A stretch of DNA of 64,000 nt from Ananas comosus. Taxonomy: Eukaryota > Streptophyta > Magnoliopsida > Poales > Bromeliaceae. Positions 1-12,485 of this stretch are shown piece by piece (the first letter of the stretch is position 1; each line of letters begins with the position of its first letter). The stretch lies in contig NC_033621.1 in the NCBI RefSeq assembly GCF_001540865.1, forward strand, positions 3,721,939 to 3,785,938, written 5' to 3'. The notes below the pieces were generated by a model. That model worked only from the letters and a program-made list of their open reading frames with translations, made no database searches and was not told the origin of the DNA. The position numbers were made by a program, and so were the translations under genes.

Positions 1-104
1 AGAGGTTGGGGGGCGGCGACCGCATAGTGGGATTATTATGCGGCTCCTCCGAGGGTTTTATGCGCTCCGGGCCACCGCACATGCTTCTTCGCCCGCGGCG
101 GAGG

Positions 105-130
105 GAGAGAGAGAGAGAGAGAGAGAGAGA
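105..130. repeat. (GA)n microsatellite
   Basis: This is a GA dinucleotide run at the window edge, next to a short GC-rich stretch of unknown origin. Confidence 0.9.
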
Positions 131-339
131 TTGAGGGGCCTGTGGATTTTTATATACACGCGGCGCACCGACATTATTACATATTTAATAAACGAATTAC
201 GAAAAATAATAATTACAACAATAAATATAATTTCGTAATAGTTAAATAAAAATTACACATGTACTTCACAATTTAATAAAAGTGTAAGAAGAAATATGCA
301 GTATATACCGAGATATTTTTGTAAAATTAAGGAGATTAC

Positions 340-935
340 TGAGAAATTGCGTTACGTGCCGTAAAAAAATACAATAAAAAAAATATTTTATTTATTTTTA
401 TATGTAATATTATGTTTCGTATATTGTGATGAGTCGATTATAACATATTTTCTGCAGTCTCACCGAAAAATATAAAAACATATTTCTATATATATATATA
501 TATTTTTCTAATTTTATTTTATTTAATGGCGTCAGATAGACCTAACGGTTTCAACAAAGTTGAAAGATTAACAACATACCCTCTCCTTATACTTTACTAT
601 TTTATTATCTTATTTAATACTTGATCGAAAAGTTTAATATCAAATAAGATAAAGAAATAAAAGTTTTTAAACACCAGAAACGATGCATTATTTAACAACC
701 TATAGTAAANTAACTTAGGTTTCGTTTGGGATTGTGAGTAAATTGCATTACGTGCGGTGGGTAAGTATGATGGAAAAAATACTATATTTGTTTTCTTATG
801 TAATATTGTATTCTGCATATAGCGATGAGTTGGTTACAATATATTTTCTACGGTCTCATCGGAGAACGCAGAAATATATCCCCTGTATGCTTTTGTCCCA
901 ACTATATTTTATCTAATAGCGTTAGATAGATCTTA
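340..935. repeat. Two diverged direct copies of a small repeat flanking an N
   Basis: Copy 1 (about 345-550) and copy 2 (about 728-935) share an ATTGCGTTACGTGC-like opening, a middle of the form TATGTAATATT, a GATGAGT block, and an end reading TCAGATAGACC or TTAGATAGATC. The two differ by many substitutions, so they are old paralogous copies rather than one sequence assembled twice. A third relative lies at about 31545-31725. An unresolved N is at 710. Confidence 0.5.
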
Positions 936-2383
936 ATACAAAAACTAAGCTTTAAGGGCAAATAAGAAACTTTGGTGACGATAGAAGAGTATATTTGAAA
1001 GCGTAAAATAATAATTTTATAGAGATGACGGTTGTTCTTAACCGTTCAATAATTGAATTTAACTCTATGAGTATATTTGAAAAACTTTAAAATTTTAAAA
1101 TAGTATTTTTAATATTAGTTTTTTAAAAGGAACAAATAGAAAATCAAAAACTTTTGAAAGGTATATAAGCGATTGCTCTTTTATTTTACTATCATACTTA
1201 TTTGACAGTAAATATTTTAATAAGACAAATAAAATACAAAATAATTAAATATAATTTTTTAAATTATAAAATGATAAAGTAAAAATATGCTAAATGACCG
1301 TAGAAAAAACTTAGTTTACCCCATTAAAATTAATTCTTTTTATTATTTCTCACCATTACCTTCTTAACTAAATATTTTAATTATATTTAATATTAATTAT
1401 TATTTTAAAATTATCATTCTAGATGAATCTCATCATATTCATATCTTAAAGACTAAATAAATTCTTTAAAAAAAATTAAAAAATAATTCCTTACAACGGT
1501 ATAATGGTACAACTTGTTTTTAAATTGTAATGATTATTATTATAGTTAACTGATAATAATAAATAAATAAATTTTAATATCTTTTCTAATTTTAAAGTAT
1601 ATTTAATTATTAAAATGTTAGAGAAGAATAAATCCACAATATTAATATTAAAACTTTACAAACAATTAACATTTTAGAAGAATAATCTAAAAATAATGAA
1701 ACACAATGAAGAAAAAAAACCATTTGTACGAAAAAAAAAAGAAAAAAAAAAGAGTTAGAGAAAAAACAGAGTCCGAAACAGGTGGAAGGGGAAAAAAAAA
1801 GAAACAAAAATCCCGAGAAAAATGAGAGAAAAATTGTGAATTTTTTTAAATAAAAATAACAAATATATTTGGAAACAATCGTGTCCAAAATGTTTACGGA
1901 AAATAAATATAGAAAGAGATATAATAATTTTTTTTTTAAAAAAAACCAAAAACTTTACCGATTTGAGAAGCGATACAAGCTTAAGAAACGGAAGGAATCG
2001 CCATCAAAAGATCGCCGAGGAAGCTCCGACGCGTACTACTACGGCCCGATCCGGCGAAGAGATCGGCGATCGGAGATCGGAGAGAGGAGAGGGGGGGAAT
2101 AATTTTTCTTTTTTTTAAAATTTTCTTTTTCGAAAATCTCCAAAATTCAAATGAAATGAAACGCTCGAAAAAATGAGAGCAAAATTTTAACCCTCTCGAC
2201 ACTGGGTTGGGGTTTTTTTTCCTGCTATTCTCACTCCCCCCCTCGGTGGTACAAATGAATTTCGGATGAATTGCACTTTTAGCCCCTGAGCTTTTCAAGT
2301 TTCTAACTTTTGTCCCTAAAGTTTTTAATTTGGGCCTCCAACCAACCCGAGTTAGTTTCTTTATAGTCATTTATTATATGAAA
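936..2383. other. AT-rich intergenic sequence with a MITE remnant
   Basis: Bases 945-1175 resemble the right half of the Mutator-type MITE family seen at 61157-61605 (GGGCAAATAAGAAA start, ending TATATAAGCGATTGC). The rest is AT-rich. A short GC-rich patch at 1985-2095 contains repeated GATCGGCGA-like words. I see no gene here. Confidence 0.4.
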
Positions 2384-2731
2384 AAACTTCAAATACTATT
2401 CCTGTGATTTCACACTTTCTCACTTTAGTGCCCTATGATTTAAAGTGTATCAATTTAATGCCATGTGATTTTTTTTTATCCTTTTATTATTGATTTTACT
2501 AATTTTTTTCGTTAAATTAGTGACAAAGTTACAACTAAAAGGTACTAAAGTGAATATTCGATAAATCTAGATAGAGTATCTGAAGTTTATTGTATATAAT
2601 TTAACGAAATATTAACAAAAAAACTGACGAAAAGATGAAAATAAAATCACGGGACACTAACTTGATACACTTTAAATCATACGGTACTAAAATGAGAAAG
2701 TGTGAAACCACATGAGTTGTATTTGAAGTTT
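2384..2731. mobile_element. MITE of about 350 bp (family E, copy 1)
   Basis: The ends are inverted: AAACTTCAAATAC at 2384 and GTATTTGAAGTTT ending at 2731. The inverted similarity continues inward for about 80 bases (GTGATTTCACACTTTCTCA against TGAGAAAGTGTGAAACC). Related copies are at 3411-3700 (left end missing) and 42209-42525. No coding capacity is visible. Confidence 0.6.
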
Positions 2732-3410
2732 AACCTTTATATATTTGTGCTCCACAAATTTATCATATTATTTTTTTATCTTATATTTTTAATTCAATAG
2801 TAGTTAATTTTTTATTTTTTAAATAAAACTTTAATATGCAAAATATAGAAAGTGATAACAAATCGTGTGTAAAGTTTATGTAAGATATATTTATTTGAGA
2901 ATAAAAAATAAAAATAACTGTAGTATAATTACAATTATATATACAACCAAACAACCGCTAAAATATGGGATTAAGTCAACATAAATGTAAAGTTTATTAG
3001 CGTACAAATGATATAAATTTTTTTACTTCTGCAGTAGTAAATTAGAATAAAAAATATTAAGATTTAAAAATATGAACAATTTTAAAAATTTTTAAGTACT
3101 GCAGTGTAAAAACCAAAAAGTCAGGGACTAGTAATGCGGTGAAAAAAAATCCGGGCCCGCGTTGGAAGTTGGAACTCGGTGGTGACGGGCTGAGCCGGTG
3201 GAGGGGGCGGCGGGTTACAGCGTGGGGGGGGTTAGGTGACCGGATGGGGCCGGTGGGAGGTGCCGGGCGCGTGTCCTTCGGAGGTTGAATCCGCATTCGG
3301 TGTCCGCGAATCCAGTACAGTCACGGACTCCAGGAGAGAGTTAAATCCGGTTTATTGGGCGGTAATCCGACATCAAACAAATCCGACATATAGAGGGGAG
3401 AAAATAAAAA
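2732..3410. other. AT-rich sequence followed by a GC-rich block
   Basis: The first part is AT-rich with nothing recognised. Bases 3150-3370 form an abrupt GC-rich block whose short reading frames resemble no protein I know. It may be a captured gene fragment, since it sits between two copies of the same MITE family. Confidence 0.3.
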
Positions 3411-3700
3411 AAAAAATCAAATAACATGCATGTAGTTTTATTTTTATCTTTTTTATTACCAATTTTATTAATTTTTTCGTTAAATCAGTAATGAAGTTAA
3501 AACTAAAAAATATTAAAATAAATATTCGATAAATTTAGGTATGGTATCTAAAGTTTTTTTATATAATTTAATAAAATATTAACGAAAAAGCTGACGAAAA
3601 TATAAAAATAAAATCACTTGATACTAACTTGATATATTTTAAACCGCAAAATATTAAAATGAAAAAATACGAAAACAGAAGGGTAGTGTTTGAAGTTTTT
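3411..3700. mobile_element. Truncated MITE (family E, copy 2)
   Basis: The right two thirds of the element at 2384-2731 are present (for example AAATTTAGGTATGGTATCT and the end GTGTTTGAAGTTTTT near 3700). The left terminus is missing and replaced by the GC-rich block upstream. Confidence 0.5.
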
Positions 3701-4988
3701 CCACTACTATATAAATCATGATCTTTGTATTTTGATTGGATATTATTGCTGATTTTGGAAAAGGCAACACATTATTATAGGAGAATACACTACAGTCGAA
3801 TTTGACTAGTATAATAATTTGTTATCAACTTTTTATAATAATAAATATATTATTAAAGTGTAGGAGAATAATTATATAATATTTCAATTTTAGATGAATA
3901 AAAAAAGCAATGATTTCAAATAATTGATCCCTTGGTATTTGGTATTCGACAATAAATAGCGTATTTCAAAAAGTATAATTTTTTATAGTTTTGTAATTTT
4001 TATTTTATATAAAAATCTTTAGTTCAAAAGGATTTTAAACCAAAATCTTTTTAAATTATACAGTTGAAAATATGGTACTTTATTTTTGAATAATGTGCAC
4101 CTTGCAATTAATATTACACTTTTAATAAAAATATAGCGTTTTCTATCTTGTTTAACAAGTCGTTATAAAATATCACAATTGAAATAGAAGCAACGCACAA
4201 ATATAACACTACAGTTTACATACAAAAAAATATATTGAAAATAAGATTTTTTGAAAATAAATTTATGGTTATAGTAGTATTCATTATCTGCTACTTCATT
4301 ATTGTAAAATAAATTTATAGTTATTATAGTATTTATTATCTGCTACTTTATTATTGTACTTTTTAATTAAATAGGTGTCCACATAGTAAAGTTTTCGAGA
4401 CTTATTAAAAGTAAAGCATGTTACATTTTTTGTAGCATAATTATTTATGCTTTGCTCGCATCTTTTAATTTATGTCAAATAAAAATTCAAAAACTGTTTA
4501 ATAATAAATAATATTTTTGTATGATTTGAAGTTTATAGATATTGTAGAAATAATGTATTTAAGTGAAAGAATAGTGGAGAATAAGAAGGGACATGCTTAT
4601 TTCAAATGAATACACTGCCCAAACTATGACACAAGTAAAAAATCAATATGAAGGTTAGATTGAAGTAGATTTAAGTGCCAGTGAATTAGAGTTTAAATAA
4701 AAATTAATTTTCTTTATGTACTTGTTGGTGTAGATGTGGAACTAAATTTCTCGGTGAGTGAATGATGTAAAAACTGGAGATGAAAGAAATAGGTTAATAT
4801 ATGATTATTATTATTATTTTTCTTAATTAACTTCGGCTTGGAGTGAGTCGAAGTCAGTTATATTATTTCGAATAACTTGAGTTTCAACTGAAAATAAAAC
4901 TGCCGTTAACTGAATAATGAAAATGTATGCTTATGATTAGAAACTATTTTATTCAATCTCTAATTGCGGTAAAGTAAACATACATTAA
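3701..4988. other. AT-rich intergenic DNA
   Basis: I see no gene, no transposon ends and no RNA gene here. Two near-copies of a sentence like TTTATGGTTATAGTAGTATT (near 4260 and 4315) form a short local duplication. Confidence 0.4.
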
Positions 4989-6940
4989 GGTCCTGTTTGG
5001 TTGCATGATAAAATGGTATTCCCATTTTATCCTGTTTATTCTACCAAACACTCTGTAAATTTGTGGGTTTAGTTTATGTTGGTCTTAACGGGTTATTCAA
5101 GGATAACCCGTTAAGATCAATCCCTCCTCACCAGCAGAATAGGCGAGCTTCGCCGGGTTATCCCAGGGGCATGGTTGGAAAATACATCTCCTCCTTCGTT
5201 GATGCGCCATACCTACTTTTCCTCCTGGCTCATTACTCCTTCGCCGCTACCCTGCCTTCTCGTGTGAGACGCCTTCTTCCTCTTCTTTGCTTCGCGTTTT
5301 TTTTTTTGCTCAGAGTATTCGCGTTAAAAACGGATTTTCCGAATTATATTCCGAAAAATTCGGATTGAGTGGCAGTGGAAAGACGAAATTTTTCAAAAAA
5401 AAAAAAAAGATTGGGCGGCTGCAGAAAGATAAAATTTTATATGATGCGTGACTACCGCTCCGCAGATCCGTGTACCTCGTCATGAGCAGCCGAGCAACCT
5501 TGCTGTTTGATTTTGAAGAAAAAATGAAGGCAGAGCTACAGAAAAAGAAGAAAAAGAGAAAAGGCGAGGAGGACGAAAATCACGACGTATGGAAACGGTG
5601 CGGTTGGAAAATGGCGGGGTCCACGAGGCTGAGTGCAGCCTCGTGGACTATATGGAGGACCTCTCACTCCCACTTTGTGTTTGTGTTTGTGTTTGTATAT
5701 ATATATGTATAGAACTAGGCTATTACACTATGAATAGCACCAAGTCATTGGTACTGCCAAGTTTTTGGCCATTGGATTAAGAGATGTGCGGTTAGGATGA
5801 TGTGGGTCCCCTAGAGTTGAGTGGGTGATTGGTTGAATAGCATAATCTAACGGATGAAAATGATTAAAAGGGTAGATCTAACGGTGGAAAACTTGGTAGC
5901 ACCAAGTGTTTCGTACTATTAATAGCATAGTAGCCTAGTTCTTTCTAGCACCAAGTCATTGATGCTACCAAGTTTTTGGCCATTGGATTAAGAGATGTGT
6001 GGTTAGGATGATGTGGGCCCTTTAGGTTTGAGTGGGTGGTTGGTTGAATAGTATGATCTAACGGGTGAAAATGATCAAAAGGATAGATCTAACGGCGGAA
6101 AACTTGATAGCACCAAGTTCTTCGTGCTATTAATAGCATAGTAACCGGACTCTCTCTTTCTATATATATAATTTTATTTTTATATTTATAAGAATTATAA
6201 TTATTTATGTTAATAGTATAAATCTAAAAAATAATTTAATTTAACAGATGAATTTTTGTTCCGAATTTTTAAATAATAAACATAAAATTCTTGTTTAAAT
6301 TGCGTATATGAATTATTGACGAATCCAATTTTTAAACCGTATTTTGTAACGAATTTAAAAATTAAAATACAAATTTTATTCGTATTTTATCCATACCGAA
6401 TTTTTACCATATCCGAATTAACTACTTATGTTCTTGCTTGCTTGCGATTCATATGTATATTATAAATTATACTAAGCATTGTGTTATGTTATAATGTTTA
6501 GTTTTATGTAATTGTAAAATTTATAGTAGATTTAAGCACTATGGTATAATTAAGTAGTGAATTAATTTTCTCAAGTTTGGTAGATTAATTATCTACTATG
6601 CAAATATTGTCACAACCTGAATTAAATCCAATCTAAAGTAAAATTGTGTGTGTAATGCACCTTTATTGTAATTAGCCTTGCTAAAAGGATCGCCCTGCTT
6701 ATATATGGAAGGATGTAAAGGGCAAAGTTGGTATTTTAAAAAATATACTTATCACTTTTTCTTCTTATTCTTGATTATTCCATCAAATTAACCAAACACA
6801 CTTTCAGCTATTCTAAAAAATAACACTTTAATTAACCAAACACTTTTTTTCTTTTATTCCTGACTATCCCACAATAACACCATAACACTGGCATTAAATA
6901 TTTTATCCCCTAATTCGATATTCGTGAACCAAACGTAGCC
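4989..6940. mobile_element. PIF/Harbinger-like element with TAA target duplication
   Basis: The left end GGTCCTGTTTGGTT and the reverse-complemented right end GGCTACGTTTGGTT match at 10 of 14 bases, and both are soon followed by GATAAAAT. TAA flanks both sides (4986-4988 and 6941-6943), as expected for this superfamily. No transposase frame is visible, so it is non-autonomous. Two microsatellite-associated elements (5713-6160) are nested inside. A 13-bp perfect hairpin with an AGTG loop is at 5619-5648, and a 14-bp stem built on CTTAACGGGTTAT is at 5083-5116. Confidence 0.55.
5713..6160. mobile_element. Two adjacent copies of inverted-repeat element family B
   Basis: Copy B1 (about 5713-5942) and B2 (about 5943-6160) lie head to tail. 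Each opens near TAGCACCAAGTCATTG, holds the block GGTTAGGATGATGTGGG, then GAGTGGGTGGTTGG-like and GATCTAACGG, and closes with the inverted AGCACCAAGT and AATAGCATAGTA. The array is preceded by a short (TA)n and followed by TATATATATA, like other copies of this family in the window. Confidence 0.6.
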
Positions 6941-7886
6941 TAAGAATTCATTGGAACTCGTCTACCATGTGTCTCGTAAATTCCTCACTTTTCGTGTAAT
7001 ATTAATTTATTAGTTAAGGGACCCACGCGATGCTGCGAGTAGTTATTTTAAAATCTAATTTTGAAAATTAGTTATAAAAATTAATTTCATAATAATTATA
7101 AAATATTACGGACAAATTATGACATAATTTTAAATAAATGCAGCTATCTTTCCTAATATAGAAAATATAAGGAAAGATATTTCAACAATAAGATATTTTG
7201 AAATAGTTCTTCAACTTTATTAAATATTTTCTCATCTTGTTCTCTTCTGTTTGATTTGATATTACTAATTTTGTAAGGTTATCTAAAATATTTCTAATAT
7301 TTTCAATGGTACAAATGAAATTATCACATACTAATTATTCCAAACATGACCGTATGTCTAAGGAACGGAGAAATAATAAATTGTGCAATAAGTATATCAA
7401 AAAATTTTAATAGGCATGGTAGTCTCCCATTAGTTAGTAAAATAAGTTTTAGTAGGTATCGTAGTCCCCCAGTAATTAGTGAATGAGAAGAGAAATTATT
7501 GCTTTTGATTCTCGCAATTAACTTTCGTCAAATATAAAATTAAGCATCAATCTTTTTTTTTTTTAATTTTTTACTGTACAATTTATATGTGAATGCTCAA
7601 TATTATAAAATTAACATTTATATCTAATACCAATAGCCTAAATTATTTAACATTTATTTATATATTTTACATTTTATAAAAATAAATAGTAAATTATATA
7701 ATAAATTATTATATAATAATATATCTATATAAAAATAAAATACTATAATAAATAAATAAATAAATATTTATAAAATAAAATTATATATATATATATTATA
7801 ATAAATAAATATATATTTATAAATAAAATTATATATATATTATAATAAATAAATATATATTTATAAAATAAAATTATATATATATA
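6941..7886. other. AT-rich intergenic DNA
   Basis: Nothing gene-like is visible. Bases 7740-7886 hold three tandem variants of an AATAAATAAATATATATTTATAA-like unit separated by short (TA)n runs. Confidence 0.4.
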
Positions 7887-7887
7887 G

Positions 7888-8202
7888 GGTTAATTACACC
7901 AATGGTCCATAACATTTACACTGTTTTTTAATTTGGTCCCCAATCTTTTTTTTTTTTTGTAATCAAGTCCCTAATCTTTTGATTTCATTTCAATTAAGTC
8001 CCAGCCGTTAAATAGCTGTTAAAATTGACGAAAATTGCCACGTCAGCACCACGTCAGGGCCAAGGAAGCACCATGTCAGCGCCACAGTTGCGCTGTGTTA
8101 GCGGATTGCAAAAAATAAGATTGTGAGAATTTAGGTCCCTAAATGTGCAAAGCTTAGAGACCTAAATTGGTGAGAAGGTTGGGGACTACCGTTGTAATTA
8201 AC

Positions 8203-8203
<1 letters not shown>
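7888..8203. mobile_element. MITE of about 316 bp between (TA)n tracts
   Basis: Inverted ends GGTTAATTAC (7888) and GTAATTAACC (to 8203) continue with GGTCC/GGACT similarity. (TA)n flanks both sides, so a target duplication would be hidden in the TA repeat. The middle has three CACGTCAG/CATGTCAG words but no coding potential. Confidence 0.6.
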
Positions 8204-8233
<30 letters not shown>

Positions 8234-8812
8234 TGGGCTGGTATGCTATGGAAGCACGGAGCCCTCCGTGCTTCCAAGTTATTTTTGATGTTCGGACTTT
8301 CGAATCGACTATCGGCTCCGTTAGAGTTGATCTAGAGTATTTGAAGTACCTAGAAAATAAATTTTGTGATTTTTCGATATCATTTGCCTAGTGATCGAAG
8401 GGGTTCAAAATTAATAATTTTAATGGTCGTGATGAGCCGGTTGCAAGTTTAATGGTGTAGAAATATCCAAATCATATGAAATTTTGATAGAAAATTCTTT
8501 ATACCATATAAAACAAGATCAATAATTTTGATCTAAAATTTTAATGTCATATCATCATATTTCGTAAGATTTTTATTTTCAGCCGTTAATTTTGAGCCAC
8601 TTCGATCACTAGGCAAATGATATCGAAAAATCGCAAAATTTATTTTCTAGATACTTCAAATACTTTAGATCAAGTCTACGGAGCGATCGTTGAATTCGAA
8701 AGTCGAACATCGCAAACAAAGTGGAAAAAAAAAAAAAAAAAAAAAACCGGAGCCCTCCGTGCTTTCCATAAGCATCTAGCTGCACTCTTCTCTCTCTCTA
8801 ATATATATCTAG
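8204..8812. mobile_element. Microsatellite-capped inverted-repeat element (family A, copy 1)
   Basis: (TA)n(GA)n at 8204-8234 leads into GGTATGCTATGGAAGCACGG. The core ends with the inverted GGAGCCCTCCGTGC and then (TC)n followed by ATATATAT near 8789-8808. The arms continue inverted almost to the centre (GATATCATTTGCCTAGTGAT against ATCACTAGGCAAATGATATC). A poly(A) run lies at 8728-8746. Copies are at 42587-43256 and 59694-60245. Confidence 0.7.
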
Positions 8813-8815
8813 ACG

Positions 8816-9240
8816 ACCTCCTCTCATGTTGGTCCAGTTAGGTCGACAGTGGCCTCGTGGACCCTGTGAAAACCAACCAATGAGCCGCAATTTTTTTCGG
8901 CATCTAACGCAGACCTCGGCGCATTGACTAGCGGCGTACCGCCTCCCACGCCCGCGCCGCACTGTGCCTAGACGGTACGCCCTCCTACGGCCCGCCATGC
9001 CCGCGCTCGCCCCCGGCGCCGTGCGCCGCTCTCGGCGCCAGCGCTGTGAGGCCCGCCGCCACCCCGCCCCCGCCCCGCCTTTGCCCCCTCTTCAGCCCTC
9101 GGCTGCATGTCGCCGTCAGCGCCGGAGCCCTCCCCCGTTGCCCGCATCCACGCCGGCGCCTCCGCCCTCGGCTTGCTCCCGCGCCATCGCCCACGCCTTC
9201 GCCTTCCGTTGCCACGTGTGCAGTATTGAGGAATAATATA
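8816..9240. other. GC-rich block of unknown origin
   Basis: This is an abrupt GC-rich island with Pro/Arg/Ala-rich frames in several phases and repeated GCCGTCAGC- and GCGCC-type words. No frame resembles a known domain. Frames open on both strands are what GC-rich low-complexity DNA gives, so I do not call a gene. Confidence 0.4.
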
Positions 9241-9480
9241 TCTTTATAGATGGCTTGAGTACTACTACCGGTACACCTAAAAAGACTTGTACATTTTGTA
9301 AATCTTTTTAGTAAATACTAAAAATTTAATACATTTTTGTAACCCTAGAATGAAAAAATGTAAGATCTATACTCACATTTTAAGTGTTATGGGTTGATAA
9401 TTAAGAATGATATTTATTTCTATATCTACATCTGTATATTATTTCTTCTAAATTGCCACATCACAATATTTTCTTCATTT

Positions 9481-9905
9481 ATTGAGTATGGGCTCCACCT
9501 CGAACCGGTTCAAGTTCTTTACATATTTTTTTCTTTTTTGGCTTGAACCAAATCAAAATTTTCTTTTTTTTTTTTTTTTAAACCGAACCGATTATTGTTG
9601 AGTGTGGGTTTCTCCTAAGTGGCTCAAGTCTTCCACATGTTTCCTTTTTTTTTTGCTTGAACTGAATTCGGTTTTTCTTTTTTTTTATTTGAATTGAATC
9701 GGGTCAATCTGTTGCATTGAGCCAAACTGGCCCAACTATTCCCAATGTTTTTATTTTTGAACCGGATTTTTTTTTTTTTCTTTCTTTGCTTGAACCAAAC
9801 TGATCACTGTCGAGTGTGGACTCTACCCGAAACTGGTTCAAGTTTTTCTTTTTTTTTTTGCTTGAACTGAACCAGATTTTTCTTTTTTGTTTGAATAGAA
9901 TCGAG
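9481..9905. repeat. Degenerate tandem array of a pyrimidine-rich unit
   Basis: Three to four units start near 9481, 9597 and 9810. Each has GAGTGTGG, a TGGTTCAAGT-like word, a T-run of 9-16 bases, GCTTGAACTGAACC and a second T-run. The unit length varies around 100-120 bases and substitutions are many. Confidence 0.6.
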
Positions 9906-10260
9906 TCACATCTCTCCAGTAGGCGTGATTGTTTCTCTTCCTTTTCCTTCTACTGTTATCTTCTTTCATCGATAAGATGAATCCCATCCTTCATCGTTGT
10001 TTTTTTTCATTGCCGTTTTCTCTTTCTTTGTCACTGATTTTTTTTATAATTATCTACCCGTCGTATCGTACGAATTACAACACTAGTTTAATACATAAAA
10101 TTGGGTTATTTGAATGAGTTGCACATCCTATATATGATGATATTCTATTTCAATTCAATAATAAATATAATTCAGGAAAATGATATGTTAGTTTGTGGAT
10201 AAAACATTTAATAAATATAATAAGCTAAAATTAAATATTATAATTAATATTTATGCAAAC
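9906..10260. other. Pyrimidine- and AT-rich sequence, nothing recognised
   Basis: A T/C-rich stretch is followed by AT-rich sequence with no gene-like signal. Confidence 0.3.
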
Positions 10261-10960
10261 TTTAAGCACGGTAACGGAAACGGCGGTTAAATTCCCCCCC
10301 GCGACCGGCTATAGCCCGTCGCCGGGAACTACTCAAGCGTGAACTTAACAAACGACGGGGTGGTAATATCAAGTATCCCTTTTATCCCGCTTTATGCGGA
10401 TGCTTTTATGGGAATTAAATAAGTGCGTATCCTTTTCCGATTCTCGAAATTTCCGATGGTAAGAGCGGGTGAAATTACCAAAATAACCCCGCGTAAATGC
10501 GAGGGTTTAAAGAGAGAGGTGAAGGGTAGTTTCGTCATAAAAAAGTTGGTACAAGCACGAGAGCGACGAAGACCTCGGACCAATTGCGGTCCACTCACAC
10601 TACTTTGGTTGTCGCCGCGGTAAGATGTTCCGCGGGAGTAGAATAAGATTCGGTGTATCCAACGGTCAAAGCGATCTTCACCGTTGATTTTGTGTCGTGC
10701 GGTTTGATTCGAGGGAGGTGTGCCAGGCACGATACCGCATGGTTTGGGTCGTCTTTTCCCTCGATGCGATGGATCCAATCGCGTGGCGCCACGTGGGATC
10801 CGCACTTGTGGCGGAGTTACCAAAAATAAAAAAAAAAACGCTTTTTTGGGTTTACCAAAAAAAGAGTATTGCAATTTTTGCCGCGGATGGAAATGAATTC
10901 GGGTTGGTGGATACCCGGCCCGTATCCGACCCGAATGACCGATAAGCAAAAGCTAAAAAT
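10261..10960. other. GC-rich promoter-like island without a visible gene
   Basis: The block is clearly richer in G+C and CpG than its surroundings. It has a G-box core (GCCACGTGGG near 10788-10797) and ATCCAACGGTC/CACCGTTGAT words typical of plant intergenic DNA near genes. A 185-residue frame on the minus strand (10949-10392) resembles nothing I know. It might be the promoter or first part of a lost gene, or a captured fragment. Confidence 0.35.
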
Positions 10961-12485
10961 AATATTAATAATAAAAAAAAGAATTTTGTACTGTTTCCAT
11001 CCACTAAGAAATAATTAAATAAAGCGAGAGGCAAAAAACAATTGCTTTTACCCGACCCGTCCCGAATGGAGCTTGCAAGTAAGGCAAAAAAAAAGAATAA
11101 ATTTTAATTTGCTCCAAATTTATCTTGATCCGCTGAGAATTTGTTCTGTATTGCGCGCAGGCCATTTGATTGCATGTAATTATAAATATAACCTACTTAA
11201 AAATATATACAGTTAAACATTTAATAATTAAATTATATAATATTTTATTGGCTGAATTATTTAATTGCTCTCCTAAAAAGTTGTTATTTCATAAATACTC
11301 TTTTACATTGTAAAATATCATTAGTGCCCCTATTAAATATTAAAGTGTTTAGAACATAGGCTTTGGGTTTGGAGTTTAGAGGAGCATTTGTGATAGATTT
11401 AAATATTTAGAGAAGTATGAATGATAGATTTATATGTTTGGAGGGATATAATTGATATTTTAGATTTTGAAGCTCATGTATGATATTTTATTTAATCAAT
11501 TTGTAATAGAAATTTTAATAGCTATCAATAGTTTATTTTGTTGTATTTAGAGCATGTTTGGTTATCCAAGAGTGATTGAAGTGAAAAAAAAGTCACTTTT
11601 ATACCGGCGACTTTTAGAAAAGTGATTATTGAGTTCGATTATTTGGATGCCTAGGAAGTGAAAAATAGAAAAATATAGTTTTAAGATTTCGATTGTTAAT
11701 GCATTTGCATAAAATTGTTAATGCATTTGCAATTTGCATTATAATTCTTTGTTTTTAGAGTTAAATCATATTCAAATTATTAATGCATTTGCATTATAAT
11801 TTCAAAGATCTTGACTAGTTTAGTCAGGCACTCTAAATTTATATTTGCATAAAAAAATAAAAATGGAAAAATTTCTTTATTTAGCTTAAAATTAAATACC
11901 AAAGAATAAAGTTGAAAGAAAAAAAAGAGAAAGAATGAATTTTCTTCTCCACAAATGAAAAGATAGTACAACATACTACTCAACAAAACTTATCCAAAAT
12001 TTCAATGAAAATTCTAGAACTATTAATGCAATTAACTCATTAAAAAAAATATTTTCATAGATGACAGAGAACTGCATATATTTTAACTGGAACAGAAGCA
12101 GAAACAAAATCTACCGTCGGTGCCTAAAGCAATTGATAGGTACCTCCATTCTGAATATTGAATTGTAATTTGCGATCAAATCCTGCTCCATATGAAACGT
12201 CTGCGTAGTACGTGTGACAGTTATAAATTTAAATATCTTATCAAAGAAAAAAATAATAAATAAAAGAAATATAAAAATCAAATCAGATGCTAATCCTAAG
12301 TAAGCATGTGGAATTGATGCTCCCGAAATTGAACCCCGGATGGGGACACGACATATAAATATTGTATCGTGTTTGTGGCCACGGTGGTTCCTTCCTCCTC
12401 GCGCCGTCCACTTGGCGTTGTTCTTCGTCACCCACGTAACTTTTCCACCCCCATCCAAATCAATCTTTCTCGCCATCATTACTTA
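10961..12485. other. AT-rich intergenic DNA
   Basis: No gene is supported. Near 11548 the word GAGCATGTTTGGTTATCC resembles a Tourist-type terminus, but I find no matching right end. Confidence 0.35.

Noticed and set aside
340..935. Assembly duplication around the N at 710
   Set aside because: The two copies are strongly diverged and not contiguous with the N, unlike the case at 23205.
8964..9249. Pro/Arg/Ala-rich frames at 8964-9249 on both strands
   Set aside because: GC-rich low-complexity sequence leaves all frames open. No conserved motif is present.
10392..10949. 185-codon minus-strand frame in the GC-rich island
   Set aside because: No recognisable domain, several overlapping frames are open, and the composition explains its length.
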